Assembly: GCA_013202315.1 (NCBI GenBank)
Contig: JABMRZ010000316.1
Coordinates: forward strand, 1-11,667
Reading direction: 5' to 3'
Length of the DNA stretch: 11,667 bases
Origin: Candidatus Tariuqbacter arcticus
Lineage (GTDB): Bacteria > Electryoneota > Tariuqbacteria > Tariuqbacterales > Tariuqbacteraceae
Below the pieces are notes generated by a model. The model made no database searches. It was not told the DNA's origin and saw nothing but the letters and a program-made list of their open reading frames with translations. A program made the translations under genes and the position numbers. Of the stretch, positions 7,308 through 11,667 are shown one piece after another; positions within the stretch are counted from its first letter, which is position 1, and every line of letters begins with the position of its first letter.

Positions 7308-8372
7308 ATGAAGCGATTCCTTTTATTCATTCTGCTCGGTACAATCCTGATTAGTCCTCTAAAATCCATAGCTGGCAGTGTGTCTCAAGCGGGAGTGCTC
7401 TTCCTGAAAATATCTCCCGGCGCCCGGCCTTCCGGTATGGGTGAAGCGTTCGTCGCCCTCGCCGATGACGCCACCGCCACCTGGTGGAACCCCGCCGGAT
7501 TAGCCTTCCAGCCGCGGAATGAAATGACTCTAATGCACACTAATTGGCTGCCGCAATTTCACCTCTCCGACCTGTATTTCGATTTTGTAAGCTACATACA
7601 TTATGTGGAGGATTGGGGCACTTTCGGGGGAAACTTAATTTTTATGAATTACGGCGAAATTCAGCGCACCGATGAAATCGGCACCAACTTAGGTACCTTC
7701 ACCGCCTATGAATTAGCCGCTTCCGGCGCCTACGGTTCACAAGTGAATAACAACTTCGCTCTCGGAGTCGGCATCAAGTTTATATACAGTCATCTGAGTC
7801 CCCTCGGAGCCGGGCAGGAAAAAGGGAGCGGCATCGCCTCCGTTTTTGCCATCGATATCGGCGCCCTGTATAAATTAAGAGTCGTCCCCGGTCTCCAAAT
7901 CGGCGCCAACCTTTCAAATATGGGTCCCAAAATATCCTACATCGACCGTTCCCAAGCCGACCCACTCCCCACCAACTTGAAAATCGGGCTGGCTTACAAA
8001 CTCTTGGAACAGGAATACAATAAATTCACCCTCACCTTCGATGTGGACAAGGAATTGGTCACCCGCGAAGAAGATGGTTCCACCGACCCCTTCTATGCCG
8101 CACTCTTCACTTCCTGGTACAACGACGGCGGTTTCTTTTCCCCCGATGAAATTGAAGAACTCATCTGGCACTTCGGTGCGGAATATTGGTATGGTGAACT
8201 GGTGGGATTGAGGTGCGGTTATTGGCATGATGCGCTGGGCAAGGTCAAACCCATCACCGCCGGGTTCAGCATCCAATACAGCGTCTACCGCTTCGACTTC
8301 GGTTATATGACCGCCGGTGAAAACCACCCCGTTACAGACACTATGAGATTCTCATTGTCTTTTGGACTCTAA
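7308..8372 (+). CDS. porV: PorV/PorQ-family outer-membrane barrel protein (T9SS shuttle)
   Basis: This 354-residue protein has a signal peptide (MKRFLLFILLGTILISPLKSIAG, cleavage probably near residue 23). It then shows the family hallmark: a SQAGVLFLKISPGARPSGMGEAF stretch followed by VALADDATATWWNPAGLAF. The rest alternates short hydrophobic strands and turns and ends in an aromatic strand (MRFSLSFGL), as expected for a FadL-like outer-membrane beta-barrel. In T9SS, PorV carries cargo from the translocon to the attachment complex and anchors PorU. Its place directly after the PorU-like gene matches the porU-porV order known in Porphyromonas. The start is fixed by GGAGG (7296-7300), seven bases before ATG. 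Its last 11 bases overlap the next gene. PorQ and other PorV-like paralogues share the fold, so the exact paralogue rests on the neighbourhood. Confidence 0.85.
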   Translation: MKRFLLFILLGTILISPLKSIAGSVSQAGVLFLKISPGARPSGMGEAFVALADDATATWWNPAGLAFQPRNEMTLMHTNWLPQFHLSDLYFDFVSYIHYVEDWGTFGGNLIFMNYGEIQRTDEIGTNLGTFTAYELAASGAYGSQVNNNFALGVGIKFIYSHLSPLGAGQEKGSGIASVFAIDIGALYKLRVVPGLQIGANLSNMGPKISYIDRSQADPLPTNLKIGLAYKLLEQEYNKFTLTFDVDKELVTREEDGSTDPFYAALFTSWYNDGGFFSPDEIEELIWHFGAEYWYGELVGLRCGYWHDALGKVKPITAGFSIQYSVYRFDFGYMTAGENHPVTDTMRFSLSFGL

Positions 8373-11300
8373 ATTGCGTCTCTTAAAACGAAATAAATAT
8401 CTTTTCATAGATTCTATCCAATCCCCGGTCTGGATTTTGTGGATATTAACAATCGTTTTCTTGGGGATAGCTCTTTTCGCATTATTTCCCTCCACCATCA
8501 TCGCCGTCGAACGGAAGCCTATTCCCCTATATCCGCGAATCAACACCGTCATACCGCCAGCGGTTCAAACACCTGACACCGTCAAGGTAATCGCCATCCG
8601 GGTGGAATTCCAGCCCGACCAATTGGAAACAACCACCGGCGACGGAACATTCGGTTCCGGCATTCCGGAAACCGACATTGACCCCCTGCCTCATAACAGG
8701 AAATATTTTCAGGACCAACTCCTTTTCCTGAAAAATTTCTATGAAGAAATTTCCAACGGAGCAGTCTACCTTGATATAGCCGATGCGGTCTACCCCCTCG
8801 CTGACGATTCAGCTTATCAACTCCCATCTCCGATGTGGCACTATAATCATAACGATGACGATTACCTCGACTACGGCTTGGCGATGCTCTTCCGCGATGC
8901 CTGGCAGGCTGCCGACACCCAGAATAGCGATATAAATTTTTCCGGCTTCGATCCCGAAATTGACTGCTTCATTATATTCCACGCCGGGGTAGGGAAAGAT
9001 TTCGCCTTCGATTTCGACCCTACACCCTTCGATATCCCTTCAGCGTATATCGGACTGGAAGACTTGGAAACCGAAATCCCCGAAGATATAATCCCCGATG
9101 AGGGTATCCCCGTAGACGATACCACCGCCTTCGTCCGCCGGGGGATGATTCTCCCCGAATGCGAAAATCAGGAAGGCTACGAACTGGGTATGCACGGACA
9201 TATGGCGCTGCTTTTCGGAAACCACATCGGCGTTCACAGCCTGTATAACACCGAAACCGGCGGCTCTGTCATCGGGTGGTTCGGATTGATGGATCAAGGT
9301 TCCGGCAAACTGGACGGGCTCATCCCCGCCCCCCCTTCAGCCTGGACTAAAATATATATGGGCTGGGCGGAACCGATAACCATCACCTCCATCCCCCAGG
9401 CGGTTCAAGCCCCTGTCGGCGCAATATATAAAATCCCCATCACCGAAAACGAATATTTCCTGGTGGAAAACATCGATTCCTGGGTGAGCCCCGGAGTTTC
9501 CTGGGACAGTCTGCGGTATGCATACTATGTGGAAAACGATGATTACCCCATCACCTTCGACCTTCTTCGCGACAGCGTCAGCCAATATATGGAAGTCGAT
9601 ATCGACTCCGTTTCCGGCGTCCTCACCAATATCGATAACTGGGGGATAGGCAGACCCGCCAGTGGATTATTGATATGGCATATTGATGAAAATGTCATCA
9701 TTCCCGGCTTGAATAATAATTCCATCAATAACGACCCCGACCGCCTCGGCGTTTTTATCGAAGAAGCGGACGGCGCTCACGACATCGGGCAAAATTACGG
9801 CTTCTTCAGCCCCGGGCTGGGCACCGAACTCGGCAGCCCTTATGACGCCTTCTTCGCCGAAAACGAAGCCCACCTGGCGGCGAATCCCAATAATTCACAA
9901 GTCCGCTTCGCCGATGATACTTTCCCTGACGCAAAGAGCAATTCCGGCGCCTTTTCGCATCTGATTTTCTCCGATTTCAGCGAAATCGATAATACTATGT
10001 CGTTCACCGTTGCTAACGATCTCCTTCTACCTGGTTTCCCCAAATATCTCCCTGACTACGCCTTCATTTTAAGCGCCGACATCGACGGTGAACCGGGCGA
10101 TGAAATCATCGCCGTAACTCATGACTACGCCCCCCTTCACAGTTCGATTTATGCCTGGAAAAGCGATGGAACCCCTGTCCCTTCCGTCGATGATTCGCTA
10201 TTGTGCGATGTGGATAAATACCTCTATGATATGTGCGCCGTATCCGATTTCGATGGAGACGGCCTCGATGAAATCGCCTTCCTCGCTTGGGACGACTACA
10301 TTCCTCCCGGTTATGCCGGTTATGAAATACTCCTGCTCGATTATTCGCCGGGGGATTCAACCTGCGAGATTTCATATCTGCCCGAAGCAAAGATCAGCCC
10401 TTACCATTTTCTCATCGCGAGAGGCAGCATGCTCTATACAGCCTGCAGAGATACTCTGGAATGCTGGGATATCAGCGGCGACCCTCAATTGATTGGAAAT
10501 CCGATATTACCTTGGGAATGCGGCAAAGCCTGTCTCTTGCCTGGAGGTGAAATTGTCATATCCACTACCGGCCCCGGCTGGGTGTATTGCTTCACCCCAC
10601 AGGGCGATTCACTATGGGCTTATCAAGTGGAGCCTGAACTTCTATTTTCCACCTCCGCCGGTGATATCGACCGCGACGGCGAAGCCGAAATAATCCTTTT
10701 ACACCGTTATAGTCCGAGTCCGATGGGTTTCCAGGGTGAAAACTATTTGATAGTCCTCAACCAGAATGGCTCGATTGCCGATGGTTTCCCGCTGGAAATT
10801 TCCCAGTCCGGGGGTTATTTTACTCCCCATTACTTCCCGCCTGCCCTGGTCGATTTGGATGATGACGGCTTCCTCGAAATCATCGCCGCCATCGAAAATC
10901 AAAGCATATTCGCCTTTGAAAACAGCGGCGTCAGCGCCGATTACTTCCCCTGCCCAATCGATGATGGTTTGGATGAATCGATATTAGTCGGGAAAACCGA
11001 TAACGGCGACTATAACCTGTTCTTCACCGACCAATCCGGGCTAAACGCAATCAACCAGCGCGCCGAAAGCCTGCCCGGTTTCCCCATCGCCCTTGGTGAA
11101 GCTAATTATCAGTTCCTCGGTGAACCGCATCATCAGTTCCTGTTTCCTCTGGAAGACGGTTCCGTTGGATTGGCGGTTGCCGATGGTAATGCGGTCTATG
11201 CCTATCAAACCGACATCGTCGATATTCTATGGGCTTCACCATATGGCGATAAAGCCAATTCCTCCCTGGTCGAAACCCTATTTGAACCGATTGAACCTTC

Positions 11301-11595
11301 CGGCGAATTGATGCCCGTAAATTCGGTCTATAACTGGCCTAATCCCAACAATCCCGGCGAAAATTTTACACATATCCGATATTACCTGAATTACCCCGCC
11401 GAAATCGATATCAAGATTTACGATATGGCGGGTGACCAGATCGACCATTTACGCGATGCCGGAGTCGCCCAAGCCCCCAACGAAACAATCTGGAACTTGA
11501 CTAACATCTCCACCGGCGTCTATTTCGCCCGCATCGAAGCCTTTGGAAACGAAAAGAAATCGGTTCATTTCATCAAAATCGCCGTAATTAAATAA
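8362..11595 (+). CDS. T9SS cargo: M6-metalloprotease-like protein with degenerate active site and FG-GAP repeats
   Basis: This 1077-residue exported protein, numbered from TTG 8362, has a hydrophobic segment at about 24-49. An M6/immune-inhibitor-A-like region follows from about 74 (VKVIAIRVEF) to about 420. Where M6 enzymes have HExxHxxGxxDLY, this protein has LLFGNHIGVHSLY (283-295), so both zinc histidines and the catalytic glutamate appear to be missing, although the downstream GLMDQGS Met-turn-like segment is kept. Four FG-GAP/VCBS-type calcium-loop motifs are at 573, 629 (DFDGDGLDEI), 768 (DIDRDGEAEI) and 831 (DLDDDGFLEI). From about 986 there is a T9SS C-terminal domain (YNWPNPNNP ... 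STGVYFARIEA). It is probably secreted, processed by PorU and left on the surface. No ATG precedes the signal sequence. TTG at 8362, 8374 and 8437 are all possible starts and none has a good Shine-Dalgarno sequence. The 11-bp overlap with porV argues for coupling. Confidence 0.8.
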   Translation: MDSKLRLLKRNKYLFIDSIQSPVWILWILTIVFLGIALFALFPSTIIAVERKPIPLYPRINTVIPPAVQTPDTVKVIAIRVEFQPDQLETTTGDGTFGSGIPETDIDPLPHNRKYFQDQLLFLKNFYEEISNGAVYLDIADAVYPLADDSAYQLPSPMWHYNHNDDDYLDYGLAMLFRDAWQAADTQNSDINFSGFDPEIDCFIIFHAGVGKDFAFDFDPTPFDIPSAYIGLEDLETEIPEDIIPDEGIPVDDTTAFVRRGMILPECENQEGYELGMHGHMALLFGNHIGVHSLYNTETGGSVIGWFGLMDQGSGKLDGLIPAPPSAWTKIYMGWAEPITITSIPQAVQAPVGAIYKIPITENEYFLVENIDSWVSPGVSWDSLRYAYYVENDDYPITFDLLRDSVSQYMEVDIDSVSGVLTNIDNWGIGRPASGLLIWHIDENVIIPGLNNNSINNDPDRLGVFIEEADGAHDIGQNYGFFSPGLGTELGSPYDAFFAENEAHLAANPNNSQVRFADDTFPDAKSNSGAFSHLIFSDFSEIDNTMSFTVANDLLLPGFPKYLPDYAFILSADIDGEPGDEIIAVTHDYAPLHSSIYAWKSDGTPVPSVDDSLLCDVDKYLYDMCAVSDFDGDGLDEIAFLAWDDYIPPGYAGYEILLLDYSPGDSTCEISYLPEAKISPYHFLIARGSMLYTACRDTLECWDISGDPQLIGNPILPWECGKACLLPGGEIVISTTGPGWVYCFTPQGDSLWAYQVEPELLFSTSAGDIDRDGEAEIILLHRYSPSPMGFQGENYLIVLNQNGSIADGFPLEISQSGGYFTPHYFPPALVDLDDDGFLEIIAAIENQSIFAFENSGVSADYFPCPIDDGLDESILVGKTDNGDYNLFFTDQSGLNAINQRAESLPGFPIALGEANYQFLGEPHHQFLFPLEDGSVGLAVADGNAVYAYQTDIVDILWASPYGDKANSSLVETLFEPIEPSGELMPVNSVYNWPNPNNPGENFTHIRYYLNYPAEIDIKIYDMAGDQIDHLRDAGVAQAPNETIWNLTNISTGVYFARIEAFGNEKKSVHFIKIAVIK

Positions 11596-11597
11596 AA

Positions 11598-11667
11598 AAC
11601 TGAAAACCAACAACCGACTGCTGACAACCGAAAACCGACAACCAACAACCGACAACCGACAACCGAC
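11598..11667. repeat. Heptamer tandem array, unit AACCGAC, running off the window
   Basis: Ten 7-bp units in strict phase fill the last 70 bases: AACTGAA, AACCAAC, AACCGAC, TGCTGAC, AACCGAC, AACCGAA, AACCGAC, AACCAAC, then AACCGAC, AACCGAC and AACCGAC. The array starts two bases after the stop codon of the cargo gene and reaches the window edge, so its true length is unknown. Units near the gene are more diverged, and the distal three are identical. No terminator for the upstream gene is visible before the array. Confidence 0.93.

Noticed and set aside
11449..11655. Minus-strand frame of 68 codons at the window end
   Set aside because: It is made of the AACCGAC array and the antisense of the cargo gene's C-terminal domain.

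Overview
The window looks like chromosomal DNA of a Gram-negative bacterium with an outer membrane and a type IX secretion system (T9SS). This rests on a PorU-like C25 protease next to a PorV/PorQ-family outer-membrane barrel, and on T9SS-type C-terminal domains on two large exported proteins. T9SS is classically a Bacteroidota trait. However, the good Shine-Dalgarno sequences before ftsZ, the small Trm112-like gene and porV, together with the roughly even base composition, also fit one of the uncultured FCB-superphylum lineages. I cannot name the phylum from this sequence alone. All recognised genes are on the + strand and I saw no transposase, phage, tRNA, rRNA or CRISPR.

Layout: (1) ftsZ (66-1241), followed with a one-base TGATG overlap by a radical SAM protein (1241-2656) and a probable intrinsic terminator. 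(2) A 54-residue zinc-ribbon protein of the UPF0434/Trm112-like family (2874-3038). (3) A structured spacer (3039-3241) with a perfect 12-bp inverted repeat and a strong intrinsic terminator that ends only 31 bases before the next start codon. (4) A probable porU-porV-cargo cassette: PorU-like sortase (3242-7114), PorV-like shuttle barrel (7308-8372) and, overlapping it, a 1077-residue exported protein (8362-11595). That last protein has an M6-metalloprotease-like fold whose HExxH motif appears lost, four FG-GAP-like repeats and a T9SS C-terminal domain. PorU and PorV belong to the cell-surface attachment complex that cleaves cargo C-terminal domains, so the third protein is a natural candidate client.

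The most unusual signal lies between the genes. Every spacer holds a tandem repeat with a period of exactly 7 bp, but the 7-bp word differs at each place: AAAACTC (1-39), TTCACCG (2842-2856, only two copies), ACCCCTA (3057-3076), ACTTGGC/ACTTGAT (7151-7252, 14 copies) and AACCGAC (11598 to the window end, 10 copies). Fixed unit length with changing unit sequence is not what simple copying of one mobile repeat would give. It resembles the heptanucleotide STRR repeats known from heterocystous cyanobacteria. A second point is the leader before porU, where two mutually exclusive RNA pairings can be drawn, as in a transcription attenuator.
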